A stretch of DNA of 64,000 bases from Skermanella stibiiresistens SB22 (GCF_000576635.1 NZ_AVFL01000018.1:62001-126000); one strand, 5' to 3'. Counted from the stretch's first letter, positions 27,583 through 37,025 are shown. Program-made: numbers and translations. The notes: a model not told the origin generated them from the letters alone.

Positions 27583-27993
27583 ATGGGCGCTGATTTGGGA
27601 GCGGGTCGGGAGGCTTCCGACCGCTTCGTCATCCAGCGCGCGGTCGGCAAGAAATGGGAGACGGTCGAGGTCCACGGCGACGCGGCGGGGGGAGCGGCGG
27701 CCTTCGCGGCCAGCGTGCGCGCGGCGCCCCGCTCCTTCCTGCGGCTGATCCGGCTGCGCGCCGATCCGAACGCCAGGGGCGAGGTGTATGACTGGACCCT
27801 GGTCAGTTTGCACGATCCCCGCCGTGATGCTCCGCCGCCCCGCCCTTCCGGGCAGCATCCTTCGGGAAGGAAGCCGGGTAAGACGAAGGGCGCGGAACCG
27901 GTCCGCGCCCCCGTCAAACTCTACGTCCTGCTGTTCCTCGCCGGGGCGGCCCTCGTCCTGCTTTGGCTGCTGGCGGGAGGCCGGTCCCGCTGA
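27583..27993 (+). CDS. Hypothetical tail-anchored membrane protein
   Basis: 136-aa protein with a soluble N-terminal part (FVIQRAVGKKWETVEVHGDA ... LRLIRLRADPNARGEVYDW), a basic Pro-rich linker and one C-terminal membrane helix (LYVLLFLAGAALVLLWLLAG), so it looks tail-anchored with the soluble domain in the cytoplasm. Start uncertain: ATG at 27583 or the in-frame TTG at 27556; neither has a good ribosome binding site. It converges with the binding-protein gene 3 nt away. Confidence 0.6.
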   Translation: MGADLGAGREASDRFVIQRAVGKKWETVEVHGDAAGGAAAFAASVRAAPRSFLRLIRLRADPNARGEVYDWTLVSLHDPRRDAPPPRPSGQHPSGRKPGKTKGAEPVRAPVKLYVLLFLAGAALVLLWLLAGGRSR

Positions 27994-27996
27994 CGT

Positions 27997-29235
27997 CTAC
28001 TTCTTGACCAGTGGGCACGGGCTCTGCGCCAGGGGCAGATAGGCTTCGTCACCGGGGATGGTCCGCACGATCTCGTAATAATCCCACGGCTTCTTGCTCT
28101 CCGACGGCTTCTTGACCCGCGCCAGATACATGTCGTGGACCAGGCGGCCATCCTCGCGGACCTTGCCGTTGCGGGCGAACATGTCCTTGATCGGCAGTTC
28201 CTTCATCTTAGCCGCGACGACCTTGCCCTCATCGGTGCCAGCCGCCTCGACCGCCTTGAGATAATGCGCGACCGAGGAATAGACCCCCGCCTGGATCATG
28301 TTGGGCATCCGGTTCATGCGCTCGAAATAGCGTTGCGACCATGCCCGCGCCTCGTCGTCCATGTCCCAGTAGAAGCCCGTGGTCAGGACGAGGCCCTGGG
28401 CGGTCTCCAGCCCGAGCGCGTGGACGTCGCTGAGCACCAGCAGCAGGCCTGCGAGTTGCTGGCCGCTCTGGACGATGCCGAACTCCGCCGCCTGCTTGAT
28501 CGAGGTGGTGGTGTCGGTCCCGGCGTTCGCCAGCCCGATGACCTGGGCGCCCGAACCCTGCGCCTGAAGCAGGAAGGACGAGAAATCGGCCGTGTTGAGG
28601 GGATGGCGGACGGCACCCAGCACCTGCCCGCCGGCCGCCTTGACGACCTCGCCAACATCCTTCTCCAGCGCGTAGCCGAACGCGTAATCGGCGGTCAGGA
28701 AAAACCAGCTCTTGCCGCCCTCCTGGACCACGGCCTTGCCGGTGCCGTTGGCCAGCGCCACGGTGTCGTAGGCCCAGTGGAAACCGGTGGGCGAGCAGGC
28801 GTCCCCCGTCAGGCGCGAGGTCGCCGCTCCCGACGTCAGCGTGACGTGGCCGGTCTGCTTGCCGATCTCCTGCACCGCCAGCGCCACCGACGAGGTGGTC
28901 AGGTCGGCGATGGCGTCGACCCCTTCGGTATCGAACCACTGCCGCGCGATGTTGGACCCGATGTCGGGCTTGTTCTGGTGGTCGGCCGAGATGACCTGGA
29001 CCGGCTTGCCCAGGACCTTGCCGCCGAAATCCTCGACCGCCATCTGGGCCGCGATCACCGAACCCCGGCCGCCGAAATCGGCGTAGAGGCCGGACTGATC
29101 GTTGAGGACGCCGATCTTGACCGCGTCTCCCGACACTTGGGCGCTGGCGGCCCCTGCGGACAGGATGAACGCGCAGCCGGCGATGATCGCCGCCTTGTTC
29201 CGGGCGGTGGACACCGCCTTGATCGTTGACTTCAT
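27997..29235 (-). CDS. Periplasmic Leu/Ile/Val-type ABC binding protein
   Basis: 412-aa solute-binding protein of the LivJ/peripla_BP_6 fold. Signal peptide with cleavage after ASAQ (about residue 33). The mature start VKIGVLNDQSGLYADFGG is typical of the branched-chain amino-acid/amide/urea group. Later SWFFLTADYAFGYALEKDV matches the second-lobe signature. No permease or ATPase genes are adjacent, so the transporter core must be elsewhere or the protein feeds a shared one. Start at ATG 29235 after GGAGGAAATCAA. The ligand is unknown. Confidence 0.88.
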   Translation of the reverse strand: MKSTIKAVSTARNKAAIIAGCAFILSAGAASAQVSGDAVKIGVLNDQSGLYADFGGRGSVIAAQMAVEDFGGKVLGKPVQVISADHQNKPDIGSNIARQWFDTEGVDAIADLTTSSVALAVQEIGKQTGHVTLTSGAATSRLTGDACSPTGFHWAYDTVALANGTGKAVVQEGGKSWFFLTADYAFGYALEKDVGEVVKAAGGQVLGAVRHPLNTADFSSFLLQAQGSGAQVIGLANAGTDTTTSIKQAAEFGIVQSGQQLAGLLLVLSDVHALGLETAQGLVLTTGFYWDMDDEARAWSQRYFERMNRMPNMIQAGVYSSVAHYLKAVEAAGTDEGKVVAAKMKELPIKDMFARNGKVREDGRLVHDMYLARVKKPSESKKPWDYYEIVRTIPGDEAYLPLAQSPCPLVKK

Positions 29236-29427
29236 TTGATTTCCTCCCCGTCTAGAAGACCGTTCCATGAAAACCGGGGACGGGATGGTGTCAACTGATA
29301 GTTCGGCGAATCATTTGGGGTGCGGAACGTTAGGCTTCGTGGCATCTGGCGCGACATTGATTTGCACGCCCGGTTGTGGTTGGTTCCGGTCCAAGGCGAT
29401 CGGCATCACGAAAATGCCACGAACTTC

Positions 29428-29448
29428 GTGGGCTCCCGAGGAGCCCAC
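29428..29448. repeat. Hairpin in the pgk leader
   Basis: GTGGGCTCC and GGAGCCCAC form a perfect 9-bp stem with a 3-nt loop, 73 nt before the pgk start. With no T-tract it is not a standard terminator; it may be a 5' UTR structure or an operator dyad. Confidence 0.4.
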
Positions 29449-29521
29449 AGGGAACACCCTGGACGCAAATCCGGCGCGCGATGTTACCCGCGCGCGACAG
29501 ACGAGGAATGGGACGGAACCG

Positions 29522-30715
29522 ATGAGCGGCTTCAAAACCCTTGATGATTTTGAGTTCGACGGCAAGACCGTCCTGGTCCGGGCCGACCTGAACGTCCCCA
29601 CGAAGGATGGCGTGGTGACCGACACGACGCGAATCGACCGGCTGGCCCCGACATTGACGGAGCTGTCCCAAGCCGGCGCCAAGGTCGTCGTGCTCTCCCA
29701 TTTCGGCCGTCCCAAGGGCGGTCCCGATCCGAAATACTCGCTCGGCCAAGTGGTCGATTCGGTCTCGAAGGCGGTCGGCCAGAAGGTCGCCTTCGCGCCG
29801 GATTGCGTCGGCCCGGAAGCCAAGGAGGCGCTGGCCAAGATCCACGCCGGCGCCATCATCGTCATGGAGAACCTCCGCTTCCATCCGGAGGAGGAGAAGA
29901 ACGACGCCGGTTTCGCGGCGCAACTGGCGGAACTCGGCGACATCTACGTCAACGACGCCTTCTCGGCGGCGCACCGCGCCCACGCCTCGACCGAGGCGCT
30001 GGCCCGCCTGCTGCCGCACGCGGCCGGCCGTCTGATGGAAGCCGAGCTGAAGGCGCTGACGCTGGCGCTGGAGAATCCGGAGCGTCCGGTCGCGGCCGTG
30101 GTCGGCGGCGCCAAGATCTCCACCAAGCTCGACCTGCTGGGCAACCTGGTCCGCCGGGTCAACATGCTGGCGCTGGGCGGCGGCATGGCGAACACCTTCC
30201 TGTACGCGCGCGGCACCTCGGTCGGCGCCTCTCTGTGCGAGAAGGACATGGCCGAGAAGGCGCGCGAGATCATGGCGATCGCCGACGAGGCCGGCTGCGA
30301 GATCCTGCTGCCACGTGACGCCATCGTCGCCAAGGAGTTCAAGGCCGGCGCCGCGAGCGAGGTCGTCGCGGTCGATCAGGTGCCCGCCGACAGCATGATC
30401 CTGGATGTCGGCCCGGCCACCGTCGAATACGTCACCCTGAAGCTCCAGGGCTGCCGCACCGTGGTGTGGAACGGCCCCCTGGGCGCGTTCGAGACCAAGC
30501 CGTTCGACGCCGGGACCAACGCGGTCGCCGGCAGCGTCGCGGCCCTGACCAAGGCCGGCCGGGTGCTGAGCGTCGCCGGTGGCGGCGACACGGTGGCGGC
30601 CCTCGCCGCGGCCGGGGTGGAGGATTCCTTCACCTACGTGTCGGCCGCTGGCGGCGCCTTCCTGGAATGGCTGGAAGGCAAGGACCTGCCGGGCGTCGCC
30701 GCGCTGAAGAGCTGA
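29522..30715 (+). CDS. pgk: Phosphoglycerate kinase
   Basis: 397-aa glycolytic and gluconeogenic enzyme, cytoplasmic monomer, moving phosphate between 1,3-bisphosphoglycerate and ADP. Signatures: [14 protein letters not shown] at the N-terminus, the substrate motif [30 protein letters not shown] for nucleotide binding, and the C-terminal [12 protein letters not shown]. Full length, so the ATG at 29522 is right; the frame is open further upstream without similarity. Stands alone here, not with gap or fba. Converges with the YnjB-like gene. Confidence 0.97.
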   Translation: MSGFKTLDDFEFDGKTVLVRADLNVPTKDGVVTDTTRIDRLAPTLTELSQAGAKVVVLSHFGRPKGGPDPKYSLGQVVDSVSKAVGQKVAFAPDCVGPEAKEALAKIHAGAIIVMENLRFHPEEEKNDAGFAAQLAELGDIYVNDAFSAAHRAHASTEALARLLPHAAGRLMEAELKALTLALENPERPVAAVVGGAKISTKLDLLGNLVRRVNMLALGGGMANTFLYARGTSVGASLCEKDMAEKAREIMAIADEAGCEILLPRDAIVAKEFKAGAASEVVAVDQVPADSMILDVGPATVEYVTLKLQGCRTVVWNGPLGAFETKPFDAGTNAVAGSVAALTKAGRVLSVAGGGDTVAALAAAGVEDSFTYVSAAGGAFLEWLEGKDLPGVAALKS

Positions 30716-30733
30716 GGCGCGGGGCGCCGGGTC

Positions 30734-31945
30734 TCAGCCCGCGCCATAGCGCCTCAGCCACTCCCGCTCGATCCGCACCATCCATGACGGGTGCGGTTCG
30801 AGCAGGGGCGTGCCCAACTCCTCCTCCGACAGCGTGGCCTCGCCGCGCGGCACCGCCGCGAATTTCGCCCTGTCCTCCGGTGTGAGGCGGTCCATGTCGA
30901 GCACCGTGAAGTCGCCCCACACGGCGGGATCCTGCTTCATGAGCTGCGCTTCCGGCGACAGCAGGAAGTCGGCGACCACCGCCGCGGCGTCCGGCGCGTT
31001 GGCGTTGTAGGGGATCGCCACGAAATGGGTGTTGCCGATCGTGCCGCGCTCCAGGACGAAGGTCCGGATCGACGGCGGCAGCAGGCCGCTGGCGATATCG
31101 CGCGACGCCTCGCCGGGGTGGAAGCTCAGCGACATGGCGACCTCGCCGTCAGCCAGCATCTGCTTCAAGGCCGGACCACTGGCTGGGAAGCTCTCGCCAC
31201 CGCGGGCCAGATTGGGGTGCAACTTCTCCAGGAACGTCCAGAGCGGGGCCGTCACCTGGTCGAAATCGGCGTCGTCCACCGGCTTCTGGAGTAGCACCGG
31301 GTCGGCGGTCACCTCCACCAGCATCTGCTTCAGGAAGGTGCTGCCGATGAAGTCGGGCGGGCTCGGATAGGTGAAGCGGCCGGGGTTCGCCTGGGTCCAG
31401 TCGAGCAAGGCGGCGGCGCTCCGCGGCGGCTTGGCGATCTGTCCGGTGTCGTAGTTGAAGACGAACTGCGCCATGCCCCAGGGCGCCTCCATCCCGTCGG
31501 TCGGGATGGTGAAATCGACCAGGGTCGTCGGCTTGCCGACCGTGTCGATCAGCTTGGCGTTGGGCAGCCGGTCGACGAACGGGCCATACAGCAGCTTGTT
31601 CTCCTTCATGGCCGCGAAGTTCTCGCCATTCAGCCAGACGAGATCGACCGAACCGCCCTGGTCCTTGCCGGCGGCCTTCTCGGCCAGCACGCGCGAGACG
31701 ACGTCGGAGGTGTCCGTCACCTTGACATGGCGCAGGTCGATGCCGAACCGGCCGCGCACCTGCTCGGCGACCCAGCCGATGTAATCGTTGATCCGGGGGT
31801 CGCCGGCCCAGGCGTTCCAATAGACGGTGTCGCCGCGCGCCGAGGCCAGCGTCTCGTCCCAGGTCGCCGCCAGGGCTGGATTGGGTGACGCCAGGAATGC
31901 CAGGGCCGCGAATGCCAGCGACAGGCTTGGAAGCGGTGATCTCAC
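30734..31945 (-). CDS. ynjB: ABC transporter solute-binding protein, YnjB-like
   Basis: 403-aa periplasmic binding protein. Signal peptide at residues 1-26 ending PNPALA. The mature protein closely follows E. coli YnjB: ARGDTVYWNAWAGDPRIN, GSVDLVWLNGENFAAMKE, PPDFIGSTFLKQML and the late LLSPEAQLMKQDPAVWGD. YnjB works with YnjC/YnjD, here encoded 22 kb away. I prefer the GTG at 31945, which follows GGAAGG at 8 nt, over a TTG eight codons upstream. It is the last gene of a run with an APH-type kinase and two glycosyltransferases. Substrate unknown. Confidence 0.87.
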   Translation of the reverse strand: MRSPLPSLSLAFAALAFLASPNPALAATWDETLASARGDTVYWNAWAGDPRINDYIGWVAEQVRGRFGIDLRHVKVTDTSDVVSRVLAEKAAGKDQGGSVDLVWLNGENFAAMKENKLLYGPFVDRLPNAKLIDTVGKPTTLVDFTIPTDGMEAPWGMAQFVFNYDTGQIAKPPRSAAALLDWTQANPGRFTYPSPPDFIGSTFLKQMLVEVTADPVLLQKPVDDADFDQVTAPLWTFLEKLHPNLARGGESFPASGPALKQMLADGEVAMSLSFHPGEASRDIASGLLPPSIRTFVLERGTIGNTHFVAIPYNANAPDAAAVVADFLLSPEAQLMKQDPAVWGDFTVLDMDRLTPEDRAKFAAVPRGEATLSEEELGTPLLEPHPSWMVRIEREWLRRYGAG

Positions 31946-31985
31946 GTATCGGGTCCTTCCAAATTTCAAAGAGCCCTGTTTCGGG

Positions 31986-33080
31986 TCAGCCGCCGGAGGG
32001 CAGCAGGTCGGTCAGCGGGTTGGCGTCGAGCCACTCCGAGCGGATCGCGGCGATGGTGACGGGATCCAGGAAATCGGCGACGCGGTTTGCGACATGATCG
32101 ACCAGCGCGGCGTCGCTCAAATCCGCCGACCAGTCCTCGGCATCCGAAGCCTGGTGCTTCAGCGGCTTGGCTTCCGCCTTGGATTCGACACGCCACTTGG
32201 CGCTCCACGTGACCGACCACAGCCACATCACGCGGCGCAGCGGCAGCAGCCAGGGAAGGCTGGCGCGCGCCAGGGCCGTTGGCACGGCATTCAGCCAGTG
32301 CTCATAGGCCGCCGCCAGATCGGCGGTCCCGAGGACGGCGTGGCAGGCGACATCCCAGGTGGTCGAGGTGTAGAGCGTGGCGTGCGCCAGATCGAATCCC
32401 GCCGCGCCATAGCGCGCCTTCTCCAGGTCTACCAGCACGGCGGTGCCGGTGTCGGTGACGAGGTAATTTCCGGGATGGGCGTCGAACGAGATCAAGGTGA
32501 TCGGTGGCCGGGTATCCCTCCGCGCGAACTCGGCGGCCCAGGCCAATTCCCCATCGATCGCCCGGCGGGCCTCGGGCCGTAGTCCGGCGGCGTCCAGGTG
32601 CGCCGCATGCCGCGTCACCTCCCTAAGCGTCTCGCCGACCGGATCCGCGTGGTCGCGCAAGGGACGCCGGCCCGCTGGAGATGGCGGTATTGGCAACGAG
32701 TGGATGGAGGCGAGCGCGCGGATGATGGCCGGCAGGTCCGCCGGCAGCATGGGGGGACGGCCTTTGATCTCGTCCACCACCAGCGCCCCCATCGGCACCG
32801 TCTCGTCCGGCAGCAGCACGGCGCGGAGCCCCGGTACGTGGCCTCCGGGACCGCAGCGCTCGAAGCAGGCCGCCTGATAGGTCAGGTTGTCGCTCGCGGG
32901 CAGGCCAAGCTGGCTCTGCTTGGGCACCCGCAACAGCACGCCCATGCCGCCGACCCGAACATGGTCATGCGCCAATCCGGTGGTGGGCAGGAGCGCCAGG
33001 GCCTCCAGCGGCACACCCTGAAAGCCGGACAGGCGGACGAGCCGCCGATGAAGGGCCTGAAGCAATGGCGTCGATTTCAT
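31986..33080 (-). CDS. APH/choline-kinase family phosphotransferase
   Basis: 364-aa small-molecule kinase. The catalytic loop SFDAHPGNYLV and the metal-binding VLVDLEKARYG match the Brenner motif and DxE/DFG equivalents of the aminoglycoside/choline kinase fold. The N-lobe LAHDHVRVGGMGVLLRVPK carries the nucleotide-binding lysine. Forty nt upstream of the YnjB-like binding protein and on the same strand, so it may phosphorylate the imported compound; this is inference. A GTG three codons upstream of the ATG is an alternative start. Substrate unknown. Confidence 0.78.
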   Translation of the reverse strand: MKSTPLLQALHRRLVRLSGFQGVPLEALALLPTTGLAHDHVRVGGMGVLLRVPKQSQLGLPASDNLTYQAACFERCGPGGHVPGLRAVLLPDETVPMGALVVDEIKGRPPMLPADLPAIIRALASIHSLPIPPSPAGRRPLRDHADPVGETLREVTRHAAHLDAAGLRPEARRAIDGELAWAAEFARRDTRPPITLISFDAHPGNYLVTDTGTAVLVDLEKARYGAAGFDLAHATLYTSTTWDVACHAVLGTADLAAAYEHWLNAVPTALARASLPWLLPLRRVMWLWSVTWSAKWRVESKAEAKPLKHQASDAEDWSADLSDAALVDHVANRVADFLDPVTIAAIRSEWLDANPLTDLLPSGG

Positions 33081-33132
33081 GGCCCGCACTATGGCCGATG
33101 ACGGCGGCCGGTCATAGCGGGGATGCTTCACA

Positions 33133-33783
33133 TCACCGTGATATCGGGAGCCGTGACATCGGGGTTTCGCGGCGGCGCCAGCGTTTCCACGCCACCGGGT
33201 CGTCGACATCCTCCAGCGTCTCCAGCGGCGGCCCGACTTCCCCCGGCCGAAGGTTCGCCAGCGTGTCGGACAGCGCCCAAGGGCCGGACCAGCGGACGCC
33301 GGCGAAGATGTCGCGCGGTTCGGCGGGCCTGCGCCGCGCGCCGACCAGCCAGTAGCCGCCATCCGCCGCCGGCCCGAAGACGAAGTCACGGTTTCCCAGC
33401 GTCCGGAAGGCCGCGGCGATGTGATCGGGCGTGATCGCCGGGATGTCGGTGCCGATCACCACGACCGGACCGGGCGGCAGGACGAGGGATCGGCGCCGCG
33501 CGTGGTTCAGCATGGGATGGCGCATCCGGGCGCCCAGGTCGCCGCCACCCTGGGGACGCCGGTTGACGCCCGGCGCCGGCTTGACGGGACGGGCGCGGTC
33601 GGGCGTCAGCGCCAGCCAGACCGTCCAGCGCGGATCCCCGCCCAGCCGGCGCAGAAGCGCCGCCAAGGCGGTTCGCTGGAAGTGGACGGCGGCGACCGGC
33701 CCGACATGGGCCGCCAGGCGCCGCTTGCCGCGACCCAGCCGGGTCTCCCGCGCGAGGATGACGAGGTGCCGCCGCGACGCCAT
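33133..33783 (-). CDS. TIGR04282/DUF2064 family glycosyltransferase-like protein
   Basis: 216-aa protein with a nucleotidyl/glycosyl-transferase A-type fold. The N-terminus LVILARETRLGRGKRRLAAH corresponds to the family 'K-x-P-x-x-G-x-x-K-T-R-L' loop, although the usual Pro is missing. VVVIGTDIPAITPDHI holds the family DxP and FVFGPAADGGYWLVG the DGGY motif. The name 'arsenosugar' is a family label only; no arsenic genes are nearby. It starts 4 nt after the stop of the other glycosyltransferase. Confidence 0.8.
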   Translation of the reverse strand: MASRRHLVILARETRLGRGKRRLAAHVGPVAAVHFQRTALAALLRRLGGDPRWTVWLALTPDRARPVKPAPGVNRRPQGGGDLGARMRHPMLNHARRRSLVLPPGPVVVIGTDIPAITPDHIAAAFRTLGNRDFVFGPAADGGYWLVGARRRPAEPRDIFAGVRWSGPWALSDTLANLRPGEVGPPLETLEDVDDPVAWKRWRRRETPMSRLPISR

Positions 33784-33787
33784 CGCT

Positions 33788-34471
33788 TCAGCCGTACAGC
33801 CGGCGGATGCGGTCGGACGGCACTCCGGCCAGATGGAGGACGAGGCAGCCCAGGTTGCGGAGTGGGCGGCGGATGTACCCGCCGCGCCGGTACCTCTCCG
33901 CCGATGTCGTCATGGTGAAGGGAAGCTGGGCCAGACGGTCCCGCCCGACGCTGCGGACGATCGTCACGTCCTCCATCAGCGGCACCGCGGGGAAGCCGCC
34001 GACCTCGCGGTAGAGATCGCGGTGGATCAGCAATCCCTGGTCGCCATAGGGCAGGCCCAGCCAGCGGCAGCGCCAGGCGACCAAGGCCTCTATCCGGCGG
34101 GCGGCGGGCGCCGTGTCATCGAGCGCCAACCGACCATATCCGGCGCGGCCCTCGTTTCTGGGCTCGGCGATGAAACCAGCGATCGCTTCCCGCCATCCCG
34201 CACTTGGCAAACTATCGGCGTGGAGGAAGAACAGCCACTCGACGCCGCCGCCGAGAAGCGCTTCGGCTCCGGCCGCCAGTTGCTGGCCGCGGCCACGGGA
34301 CGCCAGGATGACGCGGACTCCCGGACGTTCGGCGGGTCGGTCCGTCGAGCCGCCGTCGGATATCAGGATCGGCCAGCCCTCCGCCAAGGCGATGGGGCCG
34401 ATCCGGTCGAGCGTCCGGTTCAGCGAGGCGGCGTCGAGGGTGGGAATGACGATGCCGAGGACCGGCGGCAC
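33788..34471 (-). CDS. TIGR04283 family glycosyltransferase (GT2 type)
   Basis: 227-aa GT2-fold enzyme. VLGIVIPTLDAASLNRTL starts the nucleotide-sugar domain, ILISDGGSTD carries the first acidic pair, FLHADSLPSAGW the DxD-like motif and YGDQGLLIHRDLYREVGGF the acceptor-side motif. The start is GTG at 34471, placed 8 nt after GAGGGAG; there is no suitable ATG. It is often paired with TIGR04282 proteins, as here. Acceptor unknown. Confidence 0.8.
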   Translation of the reverse strand: MPPVLGIVIPTLDAASLNRTLDRIGPIALAEGWPILISDGGSTDRPAERPGVRVILASRGRGQQLAAGAEALLGGGVEWLFFLHADSLPSAGWREAIAGFIAEPRNEGRAGYGRLALDDTAPAARRIEALVAWRCRWLGLPYGDQGLLIHRDLYREVGGFPAVPLMEDVTIVRSVGRDRLAQLPFTMTTSAERYRRGGYIRRPLRNLGCLVLHLAGVPSDRIRRLYG

Positions 34472-34511
34472 GGATTGCTCCCTCGGAGTGGGGTCGTGGG
34501 ACCCCAGCCTA

Positions 34512-35588
34512 TCACTCCGCCGCCCAGGGCAGCAGGATTTCGACCGAGGTGCCCCGATGGCCGGTGGGTGCGTCCGGCGTTCCGGAGGACAGGAAGCACA
34601 GGCGCGCCCCGATCTGCCGCGCCAGCGTCCGGACCAGCAGGAGCCCCAGTCCCTTGCGGGTGGCGGTGCGGGCGTCGTCCAGACCAATGCCATCGTCGCT
34701 GACGGTGATCCCGGTCACCCGCCGGCGGCCGGTGATGTTGATCTCCACGGCGCCGCCAGACGACGTGAACGCGTGGGCCAGCGAGTTTCCGATGAGTTCC
34801 GCCACGATCAGCGCCAAGGGGCCAGCCGCCTTCAAGGGAACCAGTCCATCGTCACCCGTCACCCGCACCATGGTCTTGGTCGAGGAACCGTCGGATTCCC
34901 TGGTCAGGCTGTCGCAGACCGTGACGAGAAGAGGCCGAAGCGGTGTGTCGGCGGTACTGCTATCGTCGAACACCAAGCCGTGGACCAGACTCATGGTCTG
35001 TATCCGCCCGAAGCTCTTCCGCACCTCGCTGGCGCTCGGCTCCTCCAGCCGGGATGCCTGGAGGTTGAGCAGGCTGGAGATGACTTGCAGGTTGTTGCGG
35101 GTCTGATGGTGGATCTCGTGGATCAGGGCGTCCCGGTCGGCCAAGGCGGCCCGCAACGCGGAGGTTCGCTGATCGACCTGCCTCTCCAAGGTTTCGTTGA
35201 GATTCCGGAGACTTTCATTGCTTTCCGCCAGATCGCGCGACGAGTGGTCCAGTTCCTCGAGCGCCACGCGGAACTCCTCCTCGGCGGTCTCGGCCTCCAT
35301 GCGGCTCGCGAGCAATTGCCGCTCCAGCGAACGCCGGTATGCCCGCTCCTCGTCACGTTGATGCCGGATATCCACCAGGGCCCGTTCCGCCCGGGCCAAC
35401 CGCGCGGCGACGGCCTCCAGCTGGGCCTCCAGGGTCGCGCATTCCCCGGCGTAGAGACCGACCTGCTCGCGCAACTCCTCGCAATCGATCAGCGACTGCT
35501 CGCCTTCAAGTCTCGCCACGACCAGTCGCTGGCGCAAATCCTGGATGACTTGCCAGGCATCCTGCTCGCCATCCGGCGAACTGACCAT
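34512..35588 (-). CDS. Soluble sensor histidine kinase (HisKA_2 type) with long coiled coil
   Basis: 358-aa cytoplasmic kinase. Residues about 15-145 form a long coiled coil (heptad-rich, EELREQVGLYAGECATLEAQ ...), with no PAS or membrane segment. The dimerisation/phosphorylation helix is of HisKA_2 type: ALIHEIHHQTRNNLQVISSL. The ATPase domain shows NSLAHAF and DDGIGL boxes. The second ATG (35588) is chosen because AGGAAAGGA precedes it at the right distance. It ends 40 nt before the glycosyltransferase run and is divergent from the CheB gene, with which this kinase type is often linked. Confidence 0.85.
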   Translation of the reverse strand: MVSSPDGEQDAWQVIQDLRQRLVVARLEGEQSLIDCEELREQVGLYAGECATLEAQLEAVAARLARAERALVDIRHQRDEERAYRRSLERQLLASRMEAETAEEEFRVALEELDHSSRDLAESNESLRNLNETLERQVDQRTSALRAALADRDALIHEIHHQTRNNLQVISSLLNLQASRLEEPSASEVRKSFGRIQTMSLVHGLVFDDSSTADTPLRPLLVTVCDSLTRESDGSSTKTMVRVTGDDGLVPLKAAGPLALIVAELIGNSLAHAFTSSGGAVEINITGRRRVTGITVSDDGIGLDDARTATRKGLGLLLVRTLARQIGARLCFLSSGTPDAPTGHRGTSVEILLPWAAE

Positions 35589-36005
35589 CGGCGATCCTTT
35601 CCTGATGGCTTCCGCCATGGTTCAGCTCCAACCCATCCGGCGTCCGACCCGATCCGCGGGGACGGTTCCAGCGTCCCAACGCCGTCCCTGGCGCGCCACC
35701 GGCTTGGTCGAGGTCCGCGGCGTTCCACACCCATGTCCACGCACCATTCGCCCACCCGCGGAGTGAAGAGGAATTCGATGGGCGCCATGAGGTTCCCCCG
35801 ACCTACCCTACATCCCGCTGATTCGAAAACACGGTACTGGTGCGAGGGTGAACGACCGGGGATCCTGCAGACGACCCATACGTCTAATGGCCGTCGGGAT
35901 GAGAAGTTCCCGCTTCTCGCGTGACGCGGCGCGAACGGCACCGTGGATGGCATGGGAGGAAACGGCGTCGGCGGTGTTGACGTCGCGCATGATCTGGAAG
36001 TCGTG
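35589..36005. other. Divergent intergenic region between kinase and CheB
   Basis: About 415 nt with no gene I can support. It must contain both promoters. The only structure noticed is a 6-bp hairpin (GAGAAG, 6-nt loop, CTTCTC) at 35901-35918. Confidence 0.5.
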
Positions 36006-36923
36006 ATGGCGGGAAACAGACGGGACATCATCGTGATCGGCGCGTCGGCCGGGGGCGTCCAGGCGCTCCAGGCCCTGGTGGCCGGCTTGCCGCCGGACTT
36101 CCCCGCCGCGATCCTGATCGTCGTCCACATGACGCCCAACCTGCCGAGCCGGCTCGCCTCCCTGCTGGCCCGCGCCGGCCCGCTGCGCGCGCGGAACGGG
36201 TATGACGGCGCCCCGATCGAACCGGGCGTCATCCTGGTGGCCCCGCCCGATCATCACATGAGGGTCGGGATGTCCGGTGATGGCGGCGTGATCGCACTGG
36301 ACCATGGTGTCCGCGAGAAGCGGGCCCGGCCGGCCGTGGACCCGCTGTTCCGCTCCGCGGCCACCGCGTTCGGAGACCGGGTGATCGGGGTCGTGCTGAC
36401 GGGACTGCTCGATGACGGCAGCGCTGGGCTGGCCGCCGTCAAGCGACGGGGTGGCATCGGCGTCGTCCAGGATCCCTCGGACGCCCGCTGGCCCGACATG
36501 CCGCGCAACGCCATGGCGGCGACACCCGTCGATTTCGTCGTCCCGCTGGCTGGGATCGCGGATCTGCTGGTCAAACTGGTCGCGGGCGACAAGGCGATCA
36601 TCCCGGCCGCTTCGGTCAACCCACTTGGATGTCCGGCCTGTGGCGCGGCATTGGACTGGAACCAGGACGGCGCGCGCTATCGCTGCCCGGGAGGACACGA
36701 CTACACCCCGGAGTCCCTGTCCTTATCAGCCCGATTTCCATTGGACGCGTCGATCGCGGCCGTGATCGGCGAAATTGGCAGCCGCATCCGCCTGCTGCGA
36801 CGATTGGCCCTGGATGCCAGGTCGAGGGGCGAAACCGCCGCGGCGATTGGCTGGGACGCCGAGGTCGACATCCTCCGGACGGCGGCCAATGCCCTCGACC
36901 ATCACGCACCGCACAAGAATTGA
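36006..36923 (+). CDS. Stand-alone CheB-type methylesterase with zinc-ribbon tail
   Basis: 305-aa protein: the CheB catalytic domain without a receiver domain. Catalytic residues: Ser14 in IGASAGGVQ, His41 in VVHMTPN and Asp in VVLTGLLDDGSAG. After residue 200 it has a putative four-ligand metal-binding unit (CPACG ... CPGGH) and a helical tail, not seen in chemotaxis CheB. Such proteins often accompany HWE/HisKA_2 kinases, here divergently encoded. ATG at 36006 is chosen because similarity begins there; the frame is open for 21 more codons upstream. Confidence 0.82.
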   Translation: MAGNRRDIIVIGASAGGVQALQALVAGLPPDFPAAILIVVHMTPNLPSRLASLLARAGPLRARNGYDGAPIEPGVILVAPPDHHMRVGMSGDGGVIALDHGVREKRARPAVDPLFRSAATAFGDRVIGVVLTGLLDDGSAGLAAVKRRGGIGVVQDPSDARWPDMPRNAMAATPVDFVVPLAGIADLLVKLVAGDKAIIPAASVNPLGCPACGAALDWNQDGARYRCPGGHDYTPESLSLSARFPLDASIAAVIGEIGSRIRLLRRLALDARSRGETAAAIGWDAEVDILRTAANALDHHAPHKN

Positions 36924-37025
36924 TCCAGATCAGTCCCCACAGCTGAATGTTTCGGTACCATCCCGCGACTAAAAGCAGAGCTTCATTTCAACGATGTCGC
37001 TCCGACAAAACGAGGGGACCCCCGG

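Noticed and set aside
33133-34471. Arsenosugar synthesis cluster
   Set aside because: The family names refer to arsenosugar loci, but no arsM or radical-SAM ArsS gene is present.
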